From NCBI RefSeq assembly GCF_030186535.1, contig NZ_JASNVW010000001.1, forward strand, positions 248,001-312,000: DNA of 64,000 nucleotides. Reading direction: 5' to 3'. Positions 1-8,133 of the stretch are shown here, piece by piece. Positions within the stretch are counted from its first letter, which is position 1, and each line of letters starts with the position of its first letter. The notes under the pieces were generated by a model. The model was given only the letters and a program-made list of their open reading frames with translations. It made no database searches and had not been told where the DNA came from. The DNA comes from Ignisphaera cupida (lineage in GTDB: Archaea; Thermoproteota; Thermoprotei_A; Sulfolobales; Ignisphaeraceae). Position numbers and translations under genes: made by a program.

Positions 1-488
1 TCAGCATATCGAGTAGCCATAGCCACAACACTATTTATTATCTTACTCTCATTTATGAACACATACTGACCAGTTACAGGATTTATTGTTATTGGCTGGG
101 CAGCACCTATTACAGCATATGGCGATATCCCTACAATGTGCATTGGCTGAACAATTATGCTTGCAGCACTCAACGCCTTATCTGTTATATATCCTAGAAC
201 AGGAACTTTAGCCTCGAGAAAGGCATTGGCTATATTAATCATGGAGTCCATGTAACCTCCATAACTATCAACAACAACAACCAACGGCACATTTCTTTCT
301 TCAGCAATGGCAAGAGCATCTTTCACATAAAGTTCAACAGGAACATCGATAGTTCCCATAGAACCCTGTATTCTTATTAGAACAGCATTCGATGGTGTTT
401 GAAAATATGCAGAACTGTGTAGAAGCATTGATGTGAAAGCAAAAATCGAGAGTATGAGAATAGCTCTAATTATATCTGTGCGCATCAT
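1..488 (-). CDS. NfeD/ClpP-class membrane serine protease (partial)
   Basis: This is the N-terminal 162 residues of an NfeD-type (1510-N like) serine protease; the rest lies beyond the left edge. The ATG at 488 is followed directly by a second ATG at 485. Residues 1-27 form a signal peptide or membrane anchor. The ClpP-like core follows (VVVVDSYGGYMDSM near 70-83). By comparison with the family, the catalytic Ser is S107 in KALSAAS and the Lys is K149 in NESKIIN. NfeD proteases of this class act outside the membrane and cleave hydrophobic C-termini of stomatin partners. The start lies only 4 nt after the stomatin stop, so the two genes form the usual stomatin-NfeD operon. The family call is firm; the physiological substrate is inferred. 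Confidence 0.88.
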   Translation of the reverse strand, partial: MMRTDIIRAILILSIFAFTSMLLHSSAYFQTPSNAVLIRIQGSMGTIDVPVELYVKDALAIAEERNVPLVVVVDSYGGYMDSMINIANAFLEAKVPVLGYITDKALSAASIIVQPMHIVGISPYAVIGAAQPITINPVTGQYVFINESKIINSVVAMATRYA

Positions 489-492
489 GTTT

Positions 493-1302
493 CTACTCTT
501 TACTTGCTTTTTCATATTGTTTTGCTTTTTCTAAAGCTAGAGATGATGCTATAGCTTCTGAAACTGTTCTCGACACACCACTTTCAGTAATTATGATAAT
601 ATTCTTTTCTTTTGCTATATCAACATATGTTTGAAGCTCTCTAAGCCTAAGCGCCACTGGGTGTTGCTCATATGTTTGAGCAGCCTCAAGAAGTATTTTA
701 GCTGCAGCCCTTTCTGCTTCAGCCTCTATAATTCTTGCTCTCCTAATTCTTTCTGCTTCTGCTTGATATGCCATTGCTCTTATCATTCCCTCTGGTAATT
801 CAACAGCTTTTAGTGTAACCATAGACACTTTTATTCCCCAAGGCTCTGTAATCTCGTCTATTATGCTTTGAATTCTCTTATTTATCTCCTCACGCTTACT
901 CAGTATATCATCTAATTCCAACTGCCCAACAACATCTCTTAAAGTTGTTTGACCAAGTAATGCAATAGCATAGTTATAGTCTCTCACCTTCATAACAGCT
1001 TTCTCAGGATCCAAAACCCTGTAATAAACTACAGCATCTACTCTAACAGTAACATTATCTCTTGTAATAACATCTTGCTTAGGAACATCAACAGTATTTA
1101 TTCTTGTATCAACAACTATTCCCCTATCTATGAATGGAATTAGAAAAGCCAGACCAGGACCTTTAATACCAACATATTTTCCTAGTCTAAGAACAACCAT
1201 TCTCTCCCACTCCCTAACTATTCTAAAAGATCTTGAAAGTATTATAGCTATTATTATAATTAGAAGAAAAATTCCAAAAATTTCCAAAGGTCCTATGGGC
1301 AC
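493..1302 (-). CDS. Stomatin/prohibitin (SPFH, band 7) protein
   Basis: 269 residues. An N-terminal membrane hairpin (residues about 8-23) precedes a complete SPFH domain (REWERMVVLRLGKYVG onward) and a helical, Ala/Glu-rich C-terminal oligomerisation region (EAERIRRARIIEAEAERAAA). Start is GTG at 1302, supported by a GAAGGTG ribosome binding site 6 nt upstream. Stomatins form large cages or rafts in the membrane and are the known partners and substrates of the NfeD protease encoded immediately downstream. The promoter must lie in the 60 nt between this gene and the end of lysS. There are no disruptions and the length is normal for archaeal stomatins. Confidence 0.93.
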   Translation of the reverse strand: MPIGPLEIFGIFLLIIIIAIILSRSFRIVREWERMVVLRLGKYVGIKGPGLAFLIPFIDRGIVVDTRINTVDVPKQDVITRDNVTVRVDAVVYYRVLDPEKAVMKVRDYNYAIALLGQTTLRDVVGQLELDDILSKREEINKRIQSIIDEITEPWGIKVSMVTLKAVELPEGMIRAMAYQAEAERIRRARIIEAEAERAAAKILLEAAQTYEQHPVALRLRELQTYVDIAKEKNIIIITESGVSRTVSEAIASSLALEKAKQYEKASKE

Positions 1303-1362
1303 ATGCTACACCTTCTCTTTTGCATAAATAGTTTCTCGAGTATATTAGCTTCAATGCCACTA

Positions 1363-2913
1363 TTAAATTTTATCTAAACCAAGCTTTTCAATATAATAGC
1401 TCAGAATATTGTCATGCTGTTCAGCAATTGTTTTAAACTCTTCTTGCTCAACTATTGTAAATGGTATAACGTCTTTTATCGATGGAAGATTATGTAAAAT
1501 CATTACAAGTCTATAGATGCCTATTCCAACACCTGCTGTTGGAGGCATTCCATACTCCAGAGCTCTTACATAGTCCCTATCCATTGGATGATGCTCTATC
1601 TCACCAAACTTCTCTCTACTCTTTATGCGCAGCTCCTCCTCTTTTTTAAAGAAGTAGTACTGAACTATTGGATTGTTAAGCTCGCTATATCCATTACCTA
1701 TCTCCAAACCATTTACAAAAATTTCGAATCTTTCGGCATATTCAGAGTTTTCTCTTGAGGGTCTTGCAAGAGGGGATACATCTCTTGGAAACATTGTTAT
1801 AAATGTTGGCTGAATTATTTTTGGCTCAGCAACTTTCTCAAATATTTTCTCAATAATTTTTCCTTTTCTTGGATCATCAATTTTTATGTTGAGATTCTTT
1901 GCAATTTCCAGTAGTTCATCATAACTCTTTTTTCTAACCTTTATGCCTCCAAACCTTTCTATTGCATCCTCAATAGTTATTCTAGTCCATGGCGGCTGAA
2001 AATCTAGAACTATTTTTTCATTACCTTTTTGCAACTCTATTTTGTAGTCTCCATACACAGTTTTTATTGCTTGAGAAATCATTTCCTCAACAAGCATCAT
2101 CATGTCCATCCAATCTGAAAACGCTTGGTATATCTCTATTTGGACAAACTCAGGATAATGTTGAGCATCTATATCCTCGTTTCTAAAGCACACAGCAATT
2201 TCATAAACCTTGAAGAAATTGGCTACAACAGCTCTTTTCAAGTATGTTTCTGGTGCTATACTTAAATAAACATCTCTATCGAGAGCATACATTCTAGTTA
2301 CGAATGGTCTTGCCAAAGCACCTCCATAAACAGATTGAAGTTTTGGTGTATGTATCTCTATAAATCCTCTGGAGTCGAGGAAATCCCTAAATGCTTTTTC
2401 TATTCGATACATAGATACCATTGCTTTTCTAACATCATCATTAAGCATCATGTCTAAATATCTCATTCTATACCTTTTCTCAGAATCTGCCAAGCCATGC
2501 CACTTCTCAGGAAACTCTCTCCACGTGATGGCCAATACCCTGAAGTCTTCAACAAGAAGTGAAAGCTCTCCTCTCATAGTCTTTATTGGTCTTCCTCTAA
2601 CACCAATAATATCACCAACATTAAGTATCTCAACAAGTTTCCAAAGAGCTTCGCCAACAACATCAAATCTGAAAACAATTTGAAGTTTATCTGTTCCATC
2701 ATCAAGAACAGCAAAAACTATTTTTCCATGTCTTCTAATTCCCATGATTCTTCCAGCAACCGAAAATCTTTCCCCAGCTTCTTGACCCTTGTCTAAATAG
2801 CTATACCTATTTCTAATGTCACTAAGTGTTGTTGTTACATCATACCTATACTCTGTAAGATAAGGATCTACACCAATTTCGACAAAACGCCAAAACCTGT
2901 GAATAGTTGACAT
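1363..2913 (-). CDS. lysS: Lysyl-tRNA synthetase, class II
   Basis: Charges tRNA-Lys with lysine. The protein has an N-terminal OB-fold anticodon-binding domain (FSVAGRIMGIRRHGKIVFAV, about residues 50-70) and a class II catalytic core, with motif 2 in VCFRNEDIDAQHYPEF and motif 3 in GVGIGIYRLVMIL near the C-terminus. Many archaea use the unrelated class I LysRS; this one is clearly class II, as is usual in Crenarchaeota. The open frame extends to a TTG at 2925, but the ATG at 2913 begins MSTIHRFWRF and is the better start (516 residues). A C/D box RNA gene lies about 65 nt upstream on the same strand and may share its promoter. Confidence 0.93.
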   Translation of the reverse strand: MSTIHRFWRFVEIGVDPYLTEYRYDVTTTLSDIRNRYSYLDKGQEAGERFSVAGRIMGIRRHGKIVFAVLDDGTDKLQIVFRFDVVGEALWKLVEILNVGDIIGVRGRPIKTMRGELSLLVEDFRVLAITWREFPEKWHGLADSEKRYRMRYLDMMLNDDVRKAMVSMYRIEKAFRDFLDSRGFIEIHTPKLQSVYGGALARPFVTRMYALDRDVYLSIAPETYLKRAVVANFFKVYEIAVCFRNEDIDAQHYPEFVQIEIYQAFSDWMDMMMLVEEMISQAIKTVYGDYKIELQKGNEKIVLDFQPPWTRITIEDAIERFGGIKVRKKSYDELLEIAKNLNIKIDDPRKGKIIEKIFEKVAEPKIIQPTFITMFPRDVSPLARPSRENSEYAERFEIFVNGLEIGNGYSELNNPIVQYYFFKKEEELRIKSREKFGEIEHHPMDRDYVRALEYGMPPTAGVGIGIYRLVMILHNLPSIKDVIPFTIVEQEEFKTIAEQHDNILSYYIEKLGLDKI

Positions 2914-2978
2914 GGCTATTCCCAAGTCATTTTCTCTTTCAGCATCTAGTAGTTTTGAAATTCAAGTAAACAAGTTAA

Positions 2979-3033
2979 AAACTCAGCTGGATGCTCCTCA
3001 TCACTACTCAGAGAAGAGCGCTTTCATCACATT
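2979..3033 (-). ncRNA. C/D box sRNA (2'-O-methylation guide) 1
   Basis: Read on the minus strand, this stretch has all four boxes in canonical order. C box GTGATGA (3030-3024), guide AAGCGCTCTTCT (12 nt), D' box CTGA (3011-3008), 3-nt spacer, C' box GTGATGA (3004-2998), guide GGAGCATCCAG (11 nt), D box CTGA (2986-2983). Box sequences and spacing fit the archaeal double-guide consensus, and an A/T-rich end follows. The predicted targets are the complements AGAAGAGCGCTT and CTGGATGCTCC; by the D-plus-five rule the methylated bases would be the G and the A at position 5 of each. I could not place these targets in rRNA or tRNA from memory. It lies antisense in the aKMT promoter region and upstream of lysS. 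Confidence 0.86.
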
Positions 3034-3074
3034 AAAACTCTTCCAAAACTCTAATACCTAATTGAGGATTTAAT

Positions 3075-3650
3075 ATGTCTACAGTGCCATGGATTCCATC
3101 ACCCAAAACTCCAATAGAGTATTTGAAATATGCTTTAGGTGCAAGCAGTAATGATGTTGTTTTAGATCTTGGATGTGGAGATGGGCGAGTGCTTTTGGAG
3201 TTTGCTAAAGCAGGTGCTAAAACAATTTGCATAGAAATTAACAGAGTTCTATGTAATGTTAGTGAACTTGTGTTTGGATTGCATGGACTAAAAGATAGGC
3301 TTATTGTTATATGCAGTGATTTCTTTAGTGTAGATTTATCTGAATTAAGACCTAGGCCAACAATTGTATATGCATATCTATATCCATCTACTTTAGAACT
3401 GTTATCAGAAAAACTTGAGAAGGAGCTAGATCTCTGCACCATTATAGCAACACTTGATTTTCCTATAAGAAATTGGAGCCCAGTATTTGTGAAAAGTCTT
3501 GTTGACGAAAATGGGCATCACAGAACAATCTGGATTTACATAAATGGTTTTTCAAATCCTAAAGCAAGGCTCATTACAGAAGAAAAGATTAGTTTAGTAG
3601 AGCAAACAAATTACTGTCCCGATACTTGTAAGAGAAAATTGTTTCTATAG
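3075..3650 (+). CDS. SAM-dependent protein-lysine methyltransferase, aKMT-like
   Basis: 191 residues. It resembles the crenarchaeal aKMT family (related to eukaryotic FAM173), broad-specificity lysine methyltransferases that modify many cytosolic and DNA-binding proteins. Visible features are the start VPWIPSPKTPIEYL typical of aKMT, the SAM-binding motif I VLDLGCGDGRVLLEF (residues 29-43), an acidic residue after beta-2 (IEINR) and the C-terminal pattern PIRNWSP...GHHRTIWIYI. The length exceeds the roughly 160 residues of Sulfolobus aKMT by a C-terminal tail of about 30 residues that is Lys/Arg-rich and contains two cysteines. The ATG is preceded by GAGG at 3064-3067. The gene is flanked on both sides by minus-strand C/D box RNAs. 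Substrate assignment is inference. Confidence 0.78.
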   Translation: MSTVPWIPSPKTPIEYLKYALGASSNDVVLDLGCGDGRVLLEFAKAGAKTICIEINRVLCNVSELVFGLHGLKDRLIVICSDFFSVDLSELRPRPTIVYAYLYPSTLELLSEKLEKELDLCTIIATLDFPIRNWSPVFVKSLVDENGHHRTIWIYINGFSNPKARLITEEKISLVEQTNYCPDTCKRKLFL

Positions 3651-3663
3651 GTAAGAAGGAAAA

Positions 3664-3713
3664 TCAGTTTATCGACCCTTCGTCACTTCTCCGACAACGT
3701 CGACCTCATCATC
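3664..3713 (-). ncRNA. C/D box sRNA 2, with degenerate internal boxes
   Basis: On the minus strand: C box ATGATGA (3712-3706), guide GGTCGACGTTGT (12 nt), D' box CGGA (one change from CTGA), 3-nt spacer, C' box GTGACGA (one change from consensus), guide AGGGTCGATAAA (12 nt), D box CTGA (3667-3664), then TTTT. Perfect outer boxes with weaker inner boxes is the normal archaeal pattern. The stretch is more G+C-rich than its surroundings, as expected for a structured RNA in an AT-rich genome. The D guide complements TTTATCGACCCT; its core TATCGAC resembles helix 89 of 23S rRNA as I remember it, which would need checking against this organism. It overlaps the stop region of the small gene 3724-3927. 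Confidence 0.72.
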
Positions 3714-3723
3714 TACTCTAAAT

Positions 3724-3927
3724 TTAAATCTCATAAAGCTTAATCCTTATAGGTTCTGGCAACTGATTTTCGCTAATAATAGTTGCTGTATAAGGTGGCT
3801 TATTAACCTTGGGCCCAACAACAATGTATCTAGATTCGCTTTCCTCCCTGCTCTTCAGCACCCTCACCTTTACATAGACACCATCATTTCTTTTTACATA
3901 AACATACTTTTTATGCTTCAAACCCAT
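3724..3927 (-). CDS. Small basic conserved protein, possibly DUF5622
   Basis: 67 residues, rich in Lys/Arg and beta-branched residues, with no membrane segment and no cysteine. The sequence begins MGLKHKKYVYVKRNDGVYVK and ends in a short acidic tail. The layout resembles the small crenarchaeal family annotated DUF5622; that link is from memory. A strong GAGGTG ribosome binding site precedes the ATG at 3927 and a TATA-like TTTTTAATTAAAA lies upstream, so it appears to be a real, separately transcribed gene. Size, charge and beta-rich pattern would suit a ribosomal or RNA-associated protein, but nothing in the sequence proves this. Confidence 0.68.
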   Translation of the reverse strand: MGLKHKKYVYVKRNDGVYVKVRVLKSREESESRYIVVGPKVNKPPYTATIISENQLPEPIRIKLYEI

Positions 3928-4025
3928 AACAAAACACCTCTACACATGGCATTCTTTGCTGCAAAACCTTTTAATTAAAAATGGTATGAGAGAATTAATA
4001 AGCTGTTATTGCAATAAATTATGAT

Positions 4026-4703
4026 TTGTTTAGGGTGGCAATAACGAATACAAATAACTTGTTCTCTAGTTGGGAAGTACTTGAAGAAGAAATAAGAAGG
4101 TGTGTTAGATGCCCTTTGCATAGAAGTAGAAAAAATGCTGTTCCTGGTGAGGGAAATAAAAAATCAGTTGTAATGTTCATAGGTGAAGCACCAGGTGCTA
4201 CTGAAGATGAAATGGGAAGACCATTTGTAGGTGCGGCTGGAAAGCTCTTAACTATGATTATGGAAAGCGTTGGTATAAGTAGAGAAGGTGTTTATATAAC
4301 AAATGTTGTTAAGTGTAGACCTCCTGGAAATAGAGAGCCTAAGGATGATGAAATTGAGGCTTGCAGCATATTTCTGAAATCTCAAATAGCTTTGTTGAAA
4401 CCCAAGCTTATTGTTACTCTTGGTAACATAGCTGGAAAAACTGTTTTTTCCATGGGTAAGCGGGAATGGGTTGGAGTAATGAAGATGAGGGGAAAGAGAT
4501 ATGAGTTGACGATTCAAGGAATTCAAATTCATGTAATACCCACACTACATCCAGCTGCAGCATTGTATAATCCACAGTTGAGATCTATGCTTGAAAGTGA
4601 TATGAAACTTGTAAAGAGTTTTATTGATGAAATAACTAGTAGCATGAAAAGTTCTACATCTGATAAAACAAAACCTAGAACGTTACTTGACTACATCAAG
4701 TAG
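4026..4703 (+). CDS. Type 4 (Fe-S) uracil-DNA glycosylase
   Basis: Removes uracil arising from cytosine deamination, a frequent lesion at high temperature. The 225-residue protein has the family motif FIGEAPGATEDEMGRPFVG (51-69), the four cysteines expected to bind a [4Fe-4S] cluster (C26, C29, C97, C113) and the C-terminal motif HPAAALYNP (H175). A Lys-rich tail of about 20 residues follows the core. The start is uncertain: TTG at 4026 gives the full frame, and a TTG at 4059 would shorten the N-terminus without touching any motif. The 3' end overlaps the convergent gene 4683-6311 by about 20 nt. Confidence 0.9.
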   Translation: MFRVAITNTNNLFSSWEVLEEEIRRCVRCPLHRSRKNAVPGEGNKKSVVMFIGEAPGATEDEMGRPFVGAAGKLLTMIMESVGISREGVYITNVVKCRPPGNREPKDDEIEACSIFLKSQIALLKPKLIVTLGNIAGKTVFSMGKREWVGVMKMRGKRYELTIQGIQIHVIPTLHPAAALYNPQLRSMLESDMKLVKSFIDEITSSMKSSTSDKTKPRTLLDYIK

Positions 4704-6311
4704 CTTTAGAAGAGCCGCTAAAAATACTGCATATAGAGATATGAGCTCGTACAATACTATATCATGCAACATTCTTAAAAACGTAGCATAGCTTGTAACA
4801 CTAGTTATACCTACACCAAAATTATTGCTAACAATCTCGAGAACCATTACTATTAAACTAGATTCCAAAGTAGCCATAGAAAGTAAATATACACTATTGC
4901 TATCATCCACATAATTTGAATACTGGTAGTAGAGATATGGAACAGTAACAAGGTTAATGTCTAGCATTCTCGAATATATCTTGAATAGCTTTCTCAAAGA
5001 ATCTTTAACATATTGTTTGTAGGTTTCAGGTAATCTTGAATAGAGATAAGCTCTTGTACTAGCCAAGCCATCTAGTGTTAGAATAGAATATGTTTTATTG
5101 AATTCCACAATGCTACTAACAACATTTAACGCGTTCGCCAAAGCATTTTTAACATCCCTAAAGCTGTAAAGCTTTCCAGAGCCACTCACATTGATAGTCA
5201 TGGCCAAGTCTAGCCATTGTATTGCTGTTAATATTCTTCCATAGGCACTTGCTATTATTGATTTATCTAAACCTTGTGTAGTGTTGATTAAGTTCAGATA
5301 GTATTTTGCTTGAGTAACTCTATCAATAGCCATGACTAGAAATGGTATGGCGCTACTCTTAATTGTTTTTAAATTTTCCAATAACTGATAGATGTTGGAT
5401 AAATTAGAATTGCATTGTCTAATATAGTTTTTAAGATTCTTCGCACTTTGCAAAGAGAAGTACTCCTTAAGTATTGTTACATATACTGAATATGCCATAC
5501 TTGCTGCTGTGTACCACTCATCTTTACTTGCAGCTGCTTGCACTTTTTTCATTGCATCATCTAAATATTTATTTACATTTTCATTTCCAATAGCCTTAGC
5601 TATTTTCATTGCTTCTTCACTAAAGTAAATTGTAGCATTTTTAAAGAATTGATTAACTATTTTAAGTAAAGTAGTATTAACATATACTTCACCAGTTTCA
5701 TCAACATTTGCGCCACAAATATCTAGCAGTGATGCAATGGGTACTACAGCAGTTGTATTTACTACCCCATTTATCATTGGAGTATAAACTCTTTTTATAC
5801 CAGCAGAAGTTGCAGCAGCGATTTTCTCATTTAAACCAGCCACAGCATCAATAAAACCATCTATTGACACCACACCTGTAGCACTCCACAAGCCATTGTC
5901 ATACCTATTGTAGATTCTATACAGACTTATTGCAAATGCAAGTGATGCACTAGCTCCTTTAGCACTACCACTACTTCGAATAGATACTGTGACTTCGCCT
6001 AATCCCACTTTACAAATTTTGTTTAAGGCATATCCAGCCACTACAAAGGAGTTCAACAAGCTTTCATCATATTCAACTCCTTGGATATGTACTCTAAATA
6101 CTGAAGAATGTTTTAAACATATTTTTACAGGAACTGCCTCTCCCACACCCATTTTTTCAGAAACAGCAAGAAAGTATGTATCGATGCAGGAAGTATTATT
6201 ATCAGCTCTTAAACTGGTGTAGATGCTTGAAATATTTAAAAGAATCATTAAAATAACTAATGTAGTTGATACAAAGATTCTGCAGCAAGTCTTGAAGATC
6301 ATATTGTTCAC
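4683..6311 (-). CDS. Secreted, membrane-anchored Lon-like (S16) serine protease
   Basis: 542 residues. The N-terminal signal segment (about 12-32) is followed by a Lon-type S16 proteolytic domain without any ATPase domain. KGASASLAFAISL aligns without gaps to the Lon DGPSAG region, giving Ser121; VAGLNEKIAAATSAGIKRV aligns with GGLKEK, giving Lys163 as the second half of the dyad. After about residue 230 comes a long helical, Asn/Ser-rich extracytoplasmic region and a C-terminal hydrophobic helix (about 521-540). It resembles archaeal secreted Lon-like peptidases with an S16 domain outside the cell. Start is GTG 6311 or ATG 6302. No partner gene is adjacent. Protease activity is inferred from the dyad; the C-terminal region is unrecognised. 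Confidence 0.72.
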   Translation of the reverse strand: MNNMIFKTCCRIFVSTTLVILMILLNISSIYTSLRADNNTSCIDTYFLAVSEKMGVGEAVPVKICLKHSSVFRVHIQGVEYDESLLNSFVVAGYALNKICKVGLGEVTVSIRSSGSAKGASASLAFAISLYRIYNRYDNGLWSATGVVSIDGFIDAVAGLNEKIAAATSAGIKRVYTPMINGVVNTTAVVPIASLLDICGANVDETGEVYVNTTLLKIVNQFFKNATIYFSEEAMKIAKAIGNENVNKYLDDAMKKVQAAASKDEWYTAASMAYSVYVTILKEYFSLQSAKNLKNYIRQCNSNLSNIYQLLENLKTIKSSAIPFLVMAIDRVTQAKYYLNLINTTQGLDKSIIASAYGRILTAIQWLDLAMTINVSGSGKLYSFRDVKNALANALNVVSSIVEFNKTYSILTLDGLASTRAYLYSRLPETYKQYVKDSLRKLFKIYSRMLDINLVTVPYLYYQYSNYVDDSNSVYLLSMATLESSLIVMVLEIVSNNFGVGITSVTSYATFLRMLHDIVLYELISLYAVFLAALLKLLDVVK

Positions 6312-6401
6312 AACACTGTGTCATATTAGCTTAAAAGCAAATAAAGTTTCAAAACAATATATGTTTTCATTGATGATGACGTGGGCAGCCAATGACTTTG
6401 T

Positions 6402-6980
6402 GTGAATGGGATGAAGAACCCACATGCTCAATCTGATGTTCTATGCCTAAAACGAAATTCATGTTGTGTTGCAGTAAACGAGGTTTCGGAATTGATTAAT
6501 GCTGTTACGAAAATTGCTTACAGATTAAAATCTTCTTTAATGAGTAATAGCTGGTTATTGCAGGAGCTAGAAATAATGAAAAACATTGTTATAAATGTTC
6601 GCAGTTCTTTAGATTTTTTCACAAGAAATTTTTATAGAGTTGATGATAAAGGTATTGATCAAAACTCTTTAGCTTACACAGCTACAAATATTTTGAATAG
6701 ACTAGTTGAGTTTAGAAATAGGCTAATCAGAGTCATGGAACACATTGCTGAGAAAACAAGTGAGAAAGAGACTGAAAATGAGTTGTTAAATGTATTCAGA
6801 AAAACCAATGCAATAACAATGAAGCTTATTATAATATTTCTAGCATTTGCAACAAAAATTGAATGGAGTAAAGACTTGGCAGGACCATTTTCAGCATCAA
6901 TGGCATCAGCAACTCTAGCAACGCTTTTGAATATAGACAATCAAGTTGTTGAATCTATAAAAGAATGCGTATACAGCTAG
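6402..6980 (+). CDS. Hypothetical helical protein
   Basis: 192 residues, predicted almost entirely alpha-helical. There is no signal peptide and one hydrophobic stretch around AITMKLIIIFLAFATKIEW (about 137-155) that could be a buried or membrane helix. An N-terminal cysteine cluster (C15, C21, C22) is present. I do not recognise the family. Start GTG at 6402, or ATG at 6411 (MKNPHAQ). It ends 9 nt before the CxxC-type cluster protein at 6990, so the two are probably co-transcribed. It is divergent from the Lon-like protease gene with 90 nt between the starts. Confidence 0.6.
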   Translation: MNGMKNPHAQSDVLCLKRNSCCVAVNEVSELINAVTKIAYRLKSSLMSNSWLLQELEIMKNIVINVRSSLDFFTRNFYRVDDKGIDQNSLAYTATNILNRLVEFRNRLIRVMEHIAEKTSEKETENELLNVFRKTNAITMKLIIIFLAFATKIEWSKDLAGPFSASMASATLATLLNIDNQVVESIKECVYS

Positions 6981-6989
6981 GGGGCACCA

Positions 6990-7586
6990 ATGAGTATTGA
7001 TGCAAATCAAATCCATTTTCTTACGAAAAAAGCTTTGAAAGGCGATTTAGAATCTGCAAAGACAATAATAAACTTTTTGATGTCCTTGGATATGAGAGAA
7101 GCTATTGTCGTCGCTTATTTAATTGCTTATCAAATTATAATGAATATATACATGAATCTTGGTGAAGAATGCAAAAAATGTGGGGGCATATGCTGCAAAT
7201 TTGGATCTCCAATAGAGTTAACGGAATTTGACTTAAGTGAAATAATTGCTGAAGGCATTTCTCTTAGTGGAATTATGAATGAGAGCAATAAATATTTAAT
7301 TCCAAGACCCTGTCCATTTCAAGACGGGTGGAGATGTAGAATACATGAAAACAAGCCATATGCGTGTCTCTCATATCCATTTGCAGTTGAGGATATTCAA
7401 AAGGATGTTATAGTTTCGTGGAATTCCTCAGAACCTCCAAAACCATTTATACCACAATTCTGTGTTGCAGGTCAAAAAACATGGGACTATATAAAGTTTC
7501 TTATTGAGTCATTTAAGAAAGAGCATGGCAAAGTCCCAACACCACTAGAATTGCTAGAATTTGCAAATAGCAGTTCTAAGTCCTGA
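6990..7586 (+). CDS. YkgJ-type Cys-cluster (putative Fe-S/Zn) protein
   Basis: 198 residues. A helical N-terminal region (1-55) is followed by a YkgJ-like cysteine cluster: ECKKCGGICCKFGSPIELT around 60-78, then PCPFQ, GWRCRIHENKPYACLSYPF and a final FCVAGQ. This spacing of CxxC-x3-CC, C, C and C is typical of the UPF0153/YkgJ family, thought to bind a zinc ion or Fe-S cluster; members have been linked to modification or flagellar functions but no general reaction is established. It directly follows the helical hypothetical gene, 9 nt apart, suggesting a two-gene operon. Confidence 0.75.
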   Translation: MSIDANQIHFLTKKALKGDLESAKTIINFLMSLDMREAIVVAYLIAYQIIMNIYMNLGEECKKCGGICCKFGSPIELTEFDLSEIIAEGISLSGIMNESNKYLIPRPCPFQDGWRCRIHENKPYACLSYPFAVEDIQKDVIVSWNSSEPPKPFIPQFCVAGQKTWDYIKFLIESFKKEHGKVPTPLELLEFANSSSKS

Positions 7587-7650
7587 CATTAATTCAAGAT
7601 AAAATTGATTTAAAATTTTGGGCGAAATCTGCTTAACCGTGTGAATTCTT

Positions 7651-8076
7651 TTATCTGCGACCTTTTCTAGCAGGCTTTGGTGGTGTTGGTGGCGGGGTTA
7701 CTTTTTCTTTACCTGTTTTCATACCTATTACATAGCCTATAACAAGTGAGATTATAATTAGTATCAGTGATATTGATATGGCTAGTCTAGGCTCTAATCC
7801 GATGACCACTGTTTCGAGATTTGTTGTTGTATATGAGAAGAATACTGGGATTGTTGTTGTTGCAAATATTGTTGTTGGCTTTATTTCTGTTACTGTAACT
7901 GTTGTAATATTCGCGATAGTTGTGGCATTTGTTGTGTTCTTTGCTGATGTTTCTGTTGTAACTGTGTATCTTAAATCCACTGATTGTGCTTCGGCTTGAA
8001 TTGTCAACAGTAATGTTATTAGCAAAGCTAAGGCTATTGTGAATATAAGCAAAGCTTTTTTCTCCATGTTCATCAC
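7651..8076 (-). CDS. Small Thr-rich secreted/anchored surface protein
   Basis: 141 residues. A signal peptide (KKALLIFTIALALLITLLL, cut near AEA-QS) is followed by about 60 residues rich in Thr, Asn and Val with several N-glycosylation sequons (for example NTT, NAT and NIT), one transmembrane helix (about 97-119, AISISLILIIISLVIGYVIG) and a short basic, Pro-rich cytoplasmic tail (PPPTPPKPARKGRR). This is the architecture of archaeal glycosylated stalk or anchor proteins. No enzyme domain is visible. Start GTG 8076 or ATG 8073. The gene stands alone between two convergent or divergent neighbours. Confidence 0.65.
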   Translation of the reverse strand: MMNMEKKALLIFTIALALLITLLLTIQAEAQSVDLRYTVTTETSAKNTTNATTIANITTVTVTEIKPTTIFATTTIPVFFSYTTTNLETVVIGLEPRLAISISLILIIISLVIGYVIGMKTGKEKVTPPPTPPKPARKGRR

Positions 8077-8133
8077 ATGAATAATAATTGTTTAGTGGGT
8101 AAAGTATAAAAGTGTTAATAAATTAGGAGAGTC

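Noticed and set aside
3669-3734. A 21-codon minus-strand frame overlapping the stop of the small gene 3724-3927 (MRFKFRVDDEVDVV...).
   Set aside because: Its sequence is fully explained by the C and D boxes of the sRNA at 3664-3713; no ribosome binding site was needed to explain it.
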